This document shows positions 17,622 to 25,714 of a stretch of DNA of 64,000 nt, one piece after another (the first letter of the stretch is position 1; every line of letters starts with the position of its first letter). The DNA is from an uncultured Clostridia bacterium (GTDB lineage: Bacteria > Bacillota > Clostridia > Oscillospirales > Oscillospiraceae), in contig CAMOXI010000001.1 of the NCBI GenBank assembly GCA_946628965.1, forward strand, positions 1 to 64,000. The letters are read 5' to 3'. Below the pieces are notes generated by a model that was not told where the DNA came from, made no database searches, and was given only the letters and a program-made list of their open reading frames with translations. A program made the position numbers and the translations under genes.

Positions 17622-18308
17622 ATGCTGGAAAACGCATTTCAACTGCTGGCGGGGAGCCTGTTTCTCATGCTGCGCATCGCGCCGTCCGGGTCCTATCCCC
17701 GGCCGCTGAGCCGGGAGGAGGAGCGGGCGTGCCTGGAGCAGGCGGCAGCGGGGGACATGGATGCCCGCAACCGGCTTGTGGAACACAACATGCGCCTGGT
17801 GGCCCACATCGTGAAAAAGTACTATTCCCAGAGCGGGGAACTGGACGATCTGCTGTCCATCGGCACCATCGGGCTCATCAAGGGCATCAACAGCTACCGG
17901 GCCGACAGGGGCGTGCGCCTGGCCACCTATGCCAGCCGATGCATTGAAAACGAGATCCTGATGCACTTTCGCGCCCAGCGGAAGACGGCAGGGGAGGTGA
18001 GCCTCTCGGAGGCGCTGGACAGCGAGGACGAGGACGGCAACCTCTCCTTCCTGGACGTGGTCGCCCAGGAGGACGATCTGGCGGAGCGGGTGGATCTGCG
18101 CGAAGAATGCGGCCGCCTGCGCGGCTGCGTGGAGACAGAGCTGGACGCCAGGGAGGAGAAGATCATCCGCCTGCGCTACGGCCTCGGCGGCGCAGAGCCG
18201 CTGACCCAGAACGAGACGGCGCAGCGCTGCGGCATCAGCCGCAGCTATGTCTCCCGCATCGAGAAGAAGGCACTGGAAAAGCTGCGCCGGGCGATGGAGA
18301 GGACGTAA
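17622..18308 (+). CDS. sigK: RNA polymerase sporulation sigma factor SigK with a pro-sequence
   Basis: The late mother-cell sigma factor that drives spore coat and maturation genes. The 228-residue sequence has a hydrophobic N-terminal segment of about 25 residues (FQLLAGSLFLMLRIAPSG) where Bacillus pro-SigK carries its cleaved pro-peptide. Conserved region 2 follows (NMRLVAHIVKKY, DLLSIGTIGLIKGI, LATYASRCIENEILMHF), then region 4 with CGISRSYVSRIEKKALEKL, which distinguishes SigK from SigE. The gene is uninterrupted, with no skin-type element. The ATG at 17622 has GAGGTGA upstream. Proteolytic activation is inferred from the pro-sequence. Confidence 0.9.
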   Translation: MLENAFQLLAGSLFLMLRIAPSGSYPRPLSREEERACLEQAAAGDMDARNRLVEHNMRLVAHIVKKYYSQSGELDDLLSIGTIGLIKGINSYRADRGVRLATYASRCIENEILMHFRAQRKTAGEVSLSEALDSEDEDGNLSFLDVVAQEDDLAERVDLREECGRLRGCVETELDAREEKIIRLRYGLGGAEPLTQNETAQRCGISRSYVSRIEKKALEKLRRAMERT

Positions 18309-18318
18309 ACGGCTTCGG

Positions 18319-18347
18319 TTGCGTTTCGGGAGAAAGAATGATAAAAT
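18319..18347 (+). promoter_or_regulatory. Promoter of the asparaginase gene
   Basis: TTGCGT (18319-18324), 17-bp spacer, TAAAAT (18342-18347), 31 bp before the start codon. Confidence 0.55.
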
Positions 18348-18378
18348 AGCAGCATCAGTAAACGAAGGAGAAGCGCGT

Positions 18379-19380
18379 ATGAAAAAGGTGCTCATGATCG
18401 GCACCGGCGGCACCATCGCCTCGGAAATGACGCCGGAGGGGCTGACGCCCGGGCTGAGCCCGGAGCGGCTTCTGCAGTTTGTGCCGGCCATCTCGGAGCT
18501 CTGCGACGTGGACTGCGTCTCCGTTTTCAGTGAGGACAGCACCAACATCACCCCCGCGCATTGGATGAGGCTTGCTAAGGTGCTACGGGAGGGCTATGAG
18601 CGCTATGACGGCTTTGTCGTCAGCCACGGGACGGACACCATGGCCTACACGGCGGCGGCCCTGTCCTATCTGGTGCAAGACAGCCGTAAGCCCATCGTCT
18701 TCACCGGCGCGCAGAAGCCCATCTATTTTGACTCCACAGACTCCAAGACCAACCTGACGGACGCCTTCGTCTGCGCCTGCTCGGAAAAGCTGGCCGGGGT
18801 CTCCATCGTCTTCAACGGCCGCGTGATCCTGGGCACCAGGGCGCGCAAGACCTGCTCGAAGAGCTTCGCGGCCTTCTCCAGCATCAATTATCCGGATCTG
18901 GCCACGCTGCAGGACCACCGGCTCCTCTGCTACATCCCGGGGGACCGGAGCGGGGAGCCCCGCTTCTTCGACCGGCTCAGCACCGACGTGGCGCTTTTGA
19001 AGCTGGCGCCGGGCATGGACGCGGAGCTGCTGCGCTTTCTGTTGGAGCGCAAGAGCGCCGTGGTGATCGAGTGCTTCGGCGTGGGCGGCCTGCCCAGCTA
19101 CGGGGACAACGCCTTTTTTGACCTGGTGGAGGAGTACACGGCGAAGGGCCGCTTCGTCGTCATGACTACCCAGGTGCAGAACGAGGGCTCCGACCTCTCG
19201 GTCTACAGCGTGGGGCACCGGCTCAAGGCCAACCGCCGTGTGCTGGAGGCCTACGACATGACCACCGAGGCCGCCTATACCAAGATGATGTGGATCCTGG
19301 GGCAGACCCGGGTACCGGAGGCGGTGCAGGAGCTCTTTTACACCCCGGTGGCGCATGACATCCTGCATCCCGAAGTTTGA
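18379..19380 (+). CDS. ansA: Type I L-asparaginase
   Basis: Hydrolyses L-asparagine to aspartate and ammonia in the cytoplasm. The first catalytic Thr is in GTGGTIASEM near residue 12, the second Thr-Asp pair in SHGTDTMAYTAA near residue 84, and the catalytic Lys in TGAQKPIYF. There is no signal peptide, so it is the cytoplasmic type. The length is 333 residues. The ATG at 18379 follows GAAGGAG by 8 bp. Confidence 0.93.
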   Translation: MKKVLMIGTGGTIASEMTPEGLTPGLSPERLLQFVPAISELCDVDCVSVFSEDSTNITPAHWMRLAKVLREGYERYDGFVVSHGTDTMAYTAAALSYLVQDSRKPIVFTGAQKPIYFDSTDSKTNLTDAFVCACSEKLAGVSIVFNGRVILGTRARKTCSKSFAAFSSINYPDLATLQDHRLLCYIPGDRSGEPRFFDRLSTDVALLKLAPGMDAELLRFLLERKSAVVIECFGVGGLPSYGDNAFFDLVEEYTAKGRFVVMTTQVQNEGSDLSVYSVGHRLKANRRVLEAYDMTTEAAYTKMMWILGQTRVPEAVQELFYTPVAHDILHPEV

Positions 19381-19391
19381 GGATTACGGAC

Positions 19392-19420
19392 TTGCGCGGA
19401 GAGGGAAAATCCTGTAAACT
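19392..19420 (+). promoter_or_regulatory. Promoter of apbE
   Basis: TTGCGC (19392-19397), 17-bp spacer, TAAACT (19415-19420). A transcript would start near 19427, which rules out the GTG at 19421 and supports the ATG at 19451 as start of apbE. Confidence 0.55.
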
Positions 19421-19450
19421 GTGAGCAATCTGATACAGAGGTTTTCTGCC

Positions 19451-20518
19451 ATGAGAAAAACCGACAAAAGAAGCATATTGTCTCTACTGCTGGGGCTGGC
19501 GCTGCTGCTGACGGCCTGCGGCGCGGCGAGCCCTGCCGCCGAAACTCCGGACCCGGAGGCGGCGCAGCGCTCCTACCGCTATGTGGACAGCATGGACACG
19601 ATCATTGAGCTGACCGCCTACGGCAGCGCACGGGAAGAGGCCCTGGACGCCGCAGAGGCGGAAGTCCTGCGCTTGAACGACCTGCTCTCCATCGGCCTGG
19701 AGGACAGCGAGGTCTCCCGCCTGAACCGGGAGGGGAGCGGGACGCTGGGCCCGGACGCCGCCTATCTGGTAAAGCGCGCGCTGGAGATCTACGATTCCAC
19801 CGGCGGCGCCTTTGAGCCCACGATCTATCCACTGATGGTGCTCTGGGGCTTTACCGGTGGGGAGCATCACGTCCCCACGGAGGAGGAGCTGAGCGAGACC
19901 CTGGCCCTGGTCGGTGCTGACCGGGTCATCTTTGATGCCGAAACCGGCGAGATCACACTGGACACAGGCCAGGCCATCGACCTCGGCGGCATCGCCAAGG
20001 GCTACACCTCCGCGCGGATCATGGACATCTACCGGGAGCACGGGCTCACGTCGGGCCTTGTGAGCCTGGGCGGCAATGTCCAGTGCCTTGGCGCAAAGCC
20101 GGACGGCTCACGCTGGCGCATCGGCGTGCGCAACCCGGACACCGAGACCGGCGGCATCGTGGCCGTGGTGGCGGTGACCGATAAGGCGGTTATCTCCTCC
20201 GGCGGCTATGAGCGCTTCTTCGTGGACGAGGAGAGCGGCATCACTTACGAGCACATCATGGACCCGGCCACCGGCACCCCGGTGCGCAATGAACTGGCCC
20301 AGGTCACCATCGTGACGCCGGACGGCACGCTGGGCGACGGGCTCTCCACCGCGCTCTACATCATGGGGCTGGACGCCGCCGCCGACTACTGGCGGGCCCA
20401 CAGCGCGGAGTTTGACGCGGTCTTTGTGACACGCAGCGGGGAGATCTACGTCACCGCCGGTCTTGCCGACAGCGCCTCCGCCATCGAGGGCGGCGCGCCG
20501 CTGCAGTTTATTCAGTGA
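19451..20518 (+). CDS. apbE: FAD:protein FMN transferase lipoprotein
   Basis: Attaches FMN covalently to Ser or Thr of extracytoplasmic redox proteins, using FAD. The N-terminus is a lipoprotein signal ending in LLLTAC, so the enzyme is anchored outside the membrane. ApbE motifs include MDTIIELTAYG, DLGGIAKGYTS, LGGNVQCLG and the metal-binding EHIMDPATGTPV. The length is 355 residues. The ATG at 19451 is chosen over an upstream GTG because of the promoter position. No flavinylated target (FMN-binding domain) is encoded in the window. It lies just before the tat genes and nrfA. Confidence 0.93.
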   Translation: MRKTDKRSILSLLLGLALLLTACGAASPAAETPDPEAAQRSYRYVDSMDTIIELTAYGSAREEALDAAEAEVLRLNDLLSIGLEDSEVSRLNREGSGTLGPDAAYLVKRALEIYDSTGGAFEPTIYPLMVLWGFTGGEHHVPTEEELSETLALVGADRVIFDAETGEITLDTGQAIDLGGIAKGYTSARIMDIYREHGLTSGLVSLGGNVQCLGAKPDGSRWRIGVRNPDTETGGIVAVVAVTDKAVISSGGYERFFVDEESGITYEHIMDPATGTPVRNELAQVTIVTPDGTLGDGLSTALYIMGLDAAADYWRAHSAEFDAVFVTRSGEIYVTAGLADSASAIEGGAPLQFIQ

Positions 20519-20550
20519 AGTACAGAGCGTGTTAAAATTTCCCGTCTGTC

Positions 20551-20579
20551 TTGACTTGCACGAGCGGGGACGGTATAGT
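20551..20579 (+). promoter_or_regulatory. Promoter of the tat operon
   Basis: TTGACT (20551-20556), 17-bp spacer, TATAGT (20574-20579), 50 bp before the first tat gene. Confidence 0.7.
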
Positions 20580-20628
20580 TTTATCGCGATAAAAGGCGAA
20601 AACCATTTCGGCGAATGGAGGCGAAGGC

Positions 20629-21078
20629 ATGAAGATCGGCATCATGGAGCTGGTCGTGATCTTTATTGTGGCCCTTCTGGTGATCGGCCCGGATAAGCTG
20701 CCGCTCTATGCCAAGAAGCTGGGCGGCGCGCTGCGCGAGTTCCGCAAGGCGTCGGCGGACATGACCAAGGAGATCCGCGAGAATGTGGTGGAGCCGCTGG
20801 AGGAAGCCCAGAAGCCTCTGCGCGAGGCGATGGAGCCGCTGGAGGATCTGAACCGGGATCTCAACAAGAACCTGAAATCCGTGGAGAAGGATCTGAAGGG
20901 CATCGGCAAGACCAAGAAGGAAGAAAAAAGCGCGGAAGAGCCGGCCCCGGCGGCGGAGGCGGAAAGCCCCGCAGCCCCGGCTGAGGCGCCGGCACAGGAA
21001 CCCGCTCCGGCGGAGGAAGCGCCCACGGATGCGCCCGCTGCGGAAGAAAGCAAGGAAAACGGAGGAGAAAACGCATGA
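20629..21078 (+). CDS. Twin-arginine translocase TatA/TatB family subunit (TatB-like)
   Basis: A 149-residue Tat subunit. One N-terminal membrane helix (ELVVIFIVALLVIGPDKLP) with the Tat hinge GPDKLP is followed by an amphipathic helix (KKLGGALREFRKAS). A long charged, helical region and an Ala/Pro/Glu-rich tail follow, closer to TatB than to TatA. First of three tat genes; its stop overlaps the tatA start by 4 bp. In many Gram-positives one TatA does both jobs, so a distinct TatB-like protein is notable. Confidence 0.88.
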   Translation: MKIGIMELVVIFIVALLVIGPDKLPLYAKKLGGALREFRKASADMTKEIRENVVEPLEEAQKPLREAMEPLEDLNRDLNKNLKSVEKDLKGIGKTKKEEKSAEEPAPAAEAESPAAPAEAPAQEPAPAEEAPTDAPAAEESKENGGENA

Positions 21079-21296
21079 AACTCGGTGTACAGGAACTGAT
21101 CATCATTCTGGTTGTCGTTATCATCATCTTTGGGCCGACCCAGATCCCCAAGCTGACCAAGATGTTCGGCAAGAGCGTCAAGGGCTTCAAGGACGGCATG
21201 GCTGAGGAAGAGGAAGAGCTGGCCGCCGAGAAGAAGGCGAAGAAGAGCGAGGACAGAAAGTCTGAGGAGGCCGCCTCCGAGGATGAAAAAGAATAA
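21075..21296 (+). CDS. tatA: Twin-arginine translocase subunit TatA
   Basis: Forms the protein-conducting assembly of the Tat system. The 73 residues comprise the membrane helix QELIIILVVVIIIFGPTQIP with the hinge Phe-Gly-Pro, the amphipathic helix KLTKMFGKSVKGFK and an acidic-basic tail. It overlaps the upstream gene by 4 bp and tatC by 14 bp. Confidence 0.93.
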   Translation: MKLGVQELIIILVVVIIIFGPTQIPKLTKMFGKSVKGFKDGMAEEEEELAAEKKAKKSEDRKSEEAASEDEKE

Positions 21297-22068
21297 AGCC
21301 GCCGCCGTCGAAGACGACGGCAGCATGAGCCTCTCCGGCCACCTGCGGGAGCTGCGCAACCGGGTCGCGGTCTGCGTCGTGGTGCTGGTGCTGGGCTTCT
21401 TCGGCTGCCTGAGCATTGCCGGGAAGCTGGTGACCATGCTGACCGATCTGGGCACGGCCTATCAGTACAACTATGTCTACATCGCGCCGCAGGAGCTGCT
21501 GCTGGTCTACTTCAACCTGGCGCTGATCGGCGCGGTGGTGATCACCTTCCCCGTGCTGGCCTATGAGGCCTATGCCTTCTGCAGCCCGGGGCTGAGCCGA
21601 AAGGAGAGAACCAGCATCGCCCTGGCCCTGCTCGCCGGGACGCTGTTCTTTGTCATCGGCGTGGCCTTCGCGCGCTTTATCAGCGTGCCGTTCATGCTGC
21701 GCTTCCTGATCGGTTTTACCACCGAGGTGGAGGTCTCCGCCTCCATCAGCATCCAGGAATACGTGGGCTTTCTGATGACGGTGTTTCTGATTTTCGGCGC
21801 CGTGTTCGAGCTGCCGGTGATCTCCGTTCTGCTCACGAGCCTGGGCGTCCTGCGGGCCGAGTGGCTGATGAAGGGCCGCCGGGTCATGATCGTGCTGATC
21901 TTCGTGCTGGCTGCGATCATCACCCCGCCGGACATCGTGTCTCAGATCATGGTGGCCGTCCCCATGATCGGCCTGTATGAGCTGAGCATTCTGCTGAGCC
22001 GCCTCGTGATGAAGGCGAAAAAGAAAAAGGCCGATCCGGACGAGGATGAGGACGAGGAAGACGAATAA
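21283..22068 (+). CDS. tatC: Sec-independent protein translocase TatC
   Basis: The receptor for twin-arginine signal peptides, 261 residues with six membrane helices. The N-terminal cytoplasmic signature is SLSGHLRELRNRV, and the first periplasmic loop and FCSPGLSRKERTS are as in other TatC proteins. The later conserved ITPPDIVSQIMVAVPM is also present. A lysine- and acid-rich tail ends the protein. The tat genes form one operon with overlapping ends. Likely substrates are folded cofactor proteins; none in this window carries a clear RR signal. Confidence 0.95.
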   Translation: MKKNKAAAVEDDGSMSLSGHLRELRNRVAVCVVVLVLGFFGCLSIAGKLVTMLTDLGTAYQYNYVYIAPQELLLVYFNLALIGAVVITFPVLAYEAYAFCSPGLSRKERTSIALALLAGTLFFVIGVAFARFISVPFMLRFLIGFTTEVEVSASISIQEYVGFLMTVFLIFGAVFELPVISVLLTSLGVLRAEWLMKGRRVMIVLIFVLAAIITPPDIVSQIMVAVPMIGLYELSILLSRLVMKAKKKKADPDEDEDEEDE

Positions 22069-22074
22069 CAAACG

Positions 22075-22103
22075 AAAATGGGCTGCTTGTGCAGCCCTTT
22101 TTC
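22075..22103 (+). terminator. Terminator of the tat operon
   Basis: AAAATGGGCTGC-TTGT-GCAGCCCTTTTT, seven bases after the tatC stop. Confidence 0.85.
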
Positions 22104-22139
22104 TGTCCACAAATAAAGCTGTGATTCCACTTTTTCAGA

Positions 22140-22168
22140 TTGACAGAACAGGGAAAGTCGGGTACAAT
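22140..22168 (+). promoter_or_regulatory. Promoter of nrfA
   Basis: TTGACA (22140-22145), 17-bp spacer, TACAAT (22163-22168), about 62 bp before the nrfA start. Confidence 0.75.
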
Positions 22169-22229
22169 GATTTGTGTAGAAAAGTGCCCGAAAGGGTGAT
22201 ATAAAGTACAAAAAATGATGGAGGTCGTC

Positions 22230-23513
22230 ATGAAAAAGGAGAGTAAGAGACTCCTGCTGGACCTGGCGGTCATGGTCGTCTGCGCCGTGCTGTGTCTGGT
22301 CCTGCTCACTGGCGTGTTCCCCAGGGGGCCGATGGCCCTCGCAGCCGCTCCCACCAATGAAGTTTCCGCCGACGGGATCCGTATCGCCAAGGTGGAGAAG
22401 ACCGGTTCCGGCATCACGATGCTGACCGCCAAGGACTGGGAGAGCGCTTATCCCGAGATCTATGCGGCATATTCCATGAACAGCGAGAACAAGGACGCCG
22501 AGGACTATGTGGCGGATTACCCCATGATCTCCACCCTGTTTGAGGGTTACGGCTTCGCCAAGTTCTACGGCGGCGCCCGCGGCCACACCTATGTGATCGA
22601 GGACGTGACCAGCACTGGCCGTCCCCACGCGATGGCAAACTGCTTTACCTGCAAAACGCCGGACTTCACCGTCATGGCCAACGAGATGGGCGACGCGGCC
22701 TACTCCCTGGCTTTTGAGGACGTGCTGCAGCAGGTGAACGAGCCCCTGAGCTGCTACAACTGCCACGGCAACACCGGCAGCACCCTGATGGTGACCCACC
22801 AGTATCTGGCCAAGGCCCTCGGCAGCGACCTGAACAAGGTCGACGCCGCAACGCTGACCTGCGGCCAGTGTCACGTGGATTACTACTTCGATCCCGCGAC
22901 CAAGGCCACCACGCTTCCCTACACCAGCCTCGCCACCATGAATCCCGACGACATGCTGGAGTATTACAACAGCCTGATGGTGGACGGCCAGGTCTTTGCC
23001 GACTATGTCCACGCAAGCTCCGGCGTGCGCCAGATCATGATCAACCACCCCGAGTTTGAGACCTTCGCCGGCAAGGGCAGCGTGCACTACGGCACCTTCA
23101 CTTGCGCGGACTGCCATATGGGCACCGTCACGAAGGACGACGGCACGACCTATCCCGACCACTATCTCCGCAGCCCGCTGGACAATCAGGAGCTGATCGA
23201 CAGCACCTGTTCCAAGTGCCATGAGGATCTGCCCGGCTTCGTGCACGGCATCCAGGAGAAGGCCGAGGCCCGCACCTATGACATCGGCTACAAGCTGGAG
23301 GATCTGATCAACCAGATCACCGCAGCGGCGAGCAGCGGCGAGTATACCGACGAGGAGCTGGACGCCATCCGCATGAGCTACCGCAACGCCCAGTTCTACT
23401 GGAACTTCGTGTTCGTCGAGAACAGCGAGGGCGCGCACAACTCCAAGCTCACGAATGAGTGCCTGGACAAGTCCGAGGCCCTGATCGCCGAGACCCTGGC
23501 CCTGTTCCACTGA
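22230..23513 (+). CDS. nrfA: Ammonia-forming cytochrome c nitrite reductase (pentaheme)
   Basis: Reduces nitrite to ammonium with six electrons, outside the membrane. Five c-type heme motifs are visible: CFTCK at 138-142 (the lysine-ligated catalytic heme that defines NrfA), CYNCH at 175, CGQCH at 211, CADCH at 292 and CSKCH at 327. Candidate active-site residues are an Arg near 117, Tyr 218/219 just after the third heme, and His273. An N-terminal hydrophobic helix (about 9-30) exports or anchors it. The ATG at 22230 follows GGAGG by 6 bp. The length of 427 residues is slightly short for the family. No NrfH quinol oxidase is encoded nearby; ResB and CcsA follow and would attach the hemes. Confidence 0.95.
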   Translation: MKKESKRLLLDLAVMVVCAVLCLVLLTGVFPRGPMALAAAPTNEVSADGIRIAKVEKTGSGITMLTAKDWESAYPEIYAAYSMNSENKDAEDYVADYPMISTLFEGYGFAKFYGGARGHTYVIEDVTSTGRPHAMANCFTCKTPDFTVMANEMGDAAYSLAFEDVLQQVNEPLSCYNCHGNTGSTLMVTHQYLAKALGSDLNKVDAATLTCGQCHVDYYFDPATKATTLPYTSLATMNPDDMLEYYNSLMVDGQVFADYVHASSGVRQIMINHPEFETFAGKGSVHYGTFTCADCHMGTVTKDDGTTYPDHYLRSPLDNQELIDSTCSKCHEDLPGFVHGIQEKAEARTYDIGYKLEDLINQITAAASSGEYTDEELDAIRMSYRNAQFYWNFVFVENSEGAHNSKLTNECLDKSEALIAETLALFH

Positions 23514-23535
23514 GCCGCTTCTGAAAACCGAGACT

Positions 23536-23575
23536 GCCGTCCCGCCCATCGGGCGGGGCGGCTTTCCTTTTCTTT
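23536..23575 (+). terminator. Hairpin between nrfA and resB
   Basis: GCCGTCCCGCCC-AT-CGGGCGGGGCGGC followed by TTTCCTTTTCTTT. A terminator or partial attenuator, so the assembly genes would be read at lower level than nrfA. No separate promoter is obvious before resB. Confidence 0.7.
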
Positions 23576-23584
23576 GAGGACATT

Positions 23585-24841
23585 ATGAAAAAAGTATTCA
23601 ACTTCCTGCGCTCCATGCGCTTCGGCATCATTCTTCTGCTGCTGATTGCCGCCTGCTCCGTGGTAGGCTCCGTGATCCCGCAGGATCGGGGCGCCGCCTG
23701 GTACGCGCAGAACTATACCTCCATCCACGCCTACCTGCTGATGCTGGGGCTGGATCATGTGTTCCGGGGCTGGTTTTTCATCACGCTGCTGGTGCTGCTG
23801 TGCCTGAATCTGAGCCTCTGCTCCATCCTCCGCATCCGCACTGTGGTGAAGAGCGGGGAGAAAGCGGAGGAGAAGATCGCCCGGCTTCCCGATGCGGTGA
23901 AGCTGGATGCGGAGGGCGTCTCGCTCCTGAAAGAGCATCTGCAGTCTCTGCACTGCCGGGAGACGGCTTTCGGCGATGCGACTGTTTACAGCAAAAACGG
24001 CATCGGCCGCTACGGCACCTTTATCACCCATCTCGCAATCCTGCTGACGGTGATCTTCGGCGCGGCGGCGCTCTACAGCCCGACGGTGATCGATCAGAGC
24101 TGTCTGCCGGGGGAAGCACTTACGATGGAGGACGGCACCCAAATCGAGGTGCAGAGCTTCCACATCGAAAACGAACTGGGGGATCTGGACTTTGAGAGTG
24201 TCCTGCGTGTGGCCCTGCCGGACGGGCGCGTCAGCGACTGGCGGCCGGTCAGCGTGAACCATCCGCTCTCCTTCGGACACTATAAGATCTACCAGCAGAC
24301 CTACGGCACGGCGGGCTCTGTCACCGTGCGCAATCTCTCTACCGGCGGCGCGGATGATTTTACCCTGACGGAATCCTGCTTCCTGACCTCGGACGGCGTC
24401 AACGGCGTCTGGTATGAGGCCCTCTATCCCGGCTATCTCCGGGATGAGGACGGCGGCTTTACGCTCATCACCTCTACCTCCGGCAGCTATACCGATCCCG
24501 TGTACCAGATCCTGCTGGCGACGGACGGGGAGTATACCCCGGTGCTGGCCTTCCCGGGCGAGGACCTGACGGTGGGGGAGATGGAGTACGCTTTCAACGA
24601 CCCGGTGGAGTACCCCGGCCTTCGCATCAAGCGGACGCCGCCCCTGGTGAATGCCCTGCTCTGCGCAAGCTTCGTGCTGATGATCCTGGGCCTGTACATC
24701 ACCTTTTTCCTGCAGCCTGTCCTGGTCAAAACAGACCCGGAGGGATATATCGTGGGCGGACCGAAACCGGAGACCATGCGCATGGAACTGGGACTGCTGC
24801 TCCGGGAGCATGAGCGGGACAAGGAGGCATCATCATGTTAA
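23585..24841 (+). CDS. resB: Cytochrome c biogenesis protein ResB
   Basis: With CcsA it forms the system II heme lyase that carries heme across the membrane and joins it to apocytochromes c. The 418-residue protein begins with LRSMRFGIILLLLIAACSVV and SVIPQ, the ResB signature. A second helix and a third (about 140-160) follow, then a large extracytoplasmic domain and a final helix near 360-380. The start is ATG 23585 with GAGG upstream. It overlaps ccsA by 7 bp. The only cytochrome c gene in the window is nrfA, its evident client. Confidence 0.92.
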   Translation: MKKVFNFLRSMRFGIILLLLIAACSVVGSVIPQDRGAAWYAQNYTSIHAYLLMLGLDHVFRGWFFITLLVLLCLNLSLCSILRIRTVVKSGEKAEEKIARLPDAVKLDAEGVSLLKEHLQSLHCRETAFGDATVYSKNGIGRYGTFITHLAILLTVIFGAAALYSPTVIDQSCLPGEALTMEDGTQIEVQSFHIENELGDLDFESVLRVALPDGRVSDWRPVSVNHPLSFGHYKIYQQTYGTAGSVTVRNLSTGGADDFTLTESCFLTSDGVNGVWYEALYPGYLRDEDGGFTLITSTSGSYTDPVYQILLATDGEYTPVLAFPGEDLTVGEMEYAFNDPVEYPGLRIKRTPPLVNALLCASFVLMILGLYITFFLQPVLVKTDPEGYIVGGPKPETMRMELGLLLREHERDKEASSC

Positions 24842-25629
24842 ACATCATCTTTTTCGCGGCGCTGGTGCTGTATTTCGCGGCGTCTGTGCTGGAGTTTGCA
24901 GGCGTCAGCTTCAAAAAGGAGAAGCTGCTGAAGGCGGCCTGGTGGATCTTCGTGGCGGGCTTTGCGCTGCACACGGCCTATTTCATCGCCCGCGGCGTCA
25001 AGGCGGGGCGCGTGCCGCTGGCAAACCAGTTCGAGTTCTCCATGGCCTTCTCCTGGGGCATCGCGGCGCTGCTGATCATGTTTCAGAAACGGCTGCACGC
25101 GGAGTGGCTCTCGGTGGCGGCCATGCCCATGGCCTTTCTTGTACTCTCCTACGCGGCGCTCAAGCCCATGGAGATCACCGAGCTGATGCCCGCCCTCAAG
25201 AGCACCTGGTTTGTGTTCCACATCGGCTCCGCCATGTTCAGTTACTCGGCCTTCGTGCTGGCCGGCTGCGCGGGGCTCCGCTACCTGCTGATGAGCCGCA
25301 AGGACAAGGAGCCGGATGAACTCAAGCTCCGGCAGATGGACTTCATGGCCTACCGCCTGATCGCCCTGGGCTTCCTGCTGCTGACGGTCACGATCCTGAG
25401 CGGCGCCATCTGGGCCGAGCAGGCCTGGTCCTCCTTCTGGACCTGGGACCCCAAGGAGGTCTGGGCACTGATCACCTGGATCATCTACGCGGTGTATCTG
25501 CACCTGCATCTGCGCAAAAATGCCAACGCGAAGATGCTGGCCTGGTATGTGGTGATCGCGGTGCCGGTGGTGCTCTTCACCTTCGCAGGTGTCAACACTC
25601 TGATGCCCGGCCTGCACAGCTACGGCTGA
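24835..25629 (+). CDS. ccsA: Cytochrome c biogenesis protein CcsA/ResC
   Basis: The heme-handling partner of ResB, 264 residues with about eight membrane helices. The tryptophan-rich WWD motif that binds heme is clear near residues 195-212 (WSSFWTWDPKEVWAL), with flanking conserved histidines in VFHIG and near the C-terminus (LHSYG). It overlaps resB by 7 bp. No CcdA or ResA thiol-reducing protein is encoded nearby. Confidence 0.93.
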   Translation: MLNIIFFAALVLYFAASVLEFAGVSFKKEKLLKAAWWIFVAGFALHTAYFIARGVKAGRVPLANQFEFSMAFSWGIAALLIMFQKRLHAEWLSVAAMPMAFLVLSYAALKPMEITELMPALKSTWFVFHIGSAMFSYSAFVLAGCAGLRYLLMSRKDKEPDELKLRQMDFMAYRLIALGFLLLTVTILSGAIWAEQAWSSFWTWDPKEVWALITWIIYAVYLHLHLRKNANAKMLAWYVVIAVPVVLFTFAGVNTLMPGLHSYG

Positions 25630-25670
25630 TGAATGGTCAGTGATGAGTGGTTAGTGGCCAGTATTTATAC

Positions 25671-25710
25671 CAAACGGCCTTTGAGAAAATGCTTTCTCAA
25701 AGGCCGTTTG
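25671..25710. terminator. Bidirectional terminator after ccsA
   Basis: A perfect 18-bp inverted repeat (25671-25688/25693-25710) around ATGC, starting CAAACGGCCTTTGAGAAA and followed by CTATTTATT. It separates convergent ccsA and the esterase gene. Confidence 0.8.
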
Positions 25711-25714
25711 CTAT

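Noticed and set aside
17622-18308. Interruption of sigK by a skin-like element
   Set aside because: The reading frame is continuous through regions 2 and 4, with no recombinase nearby.
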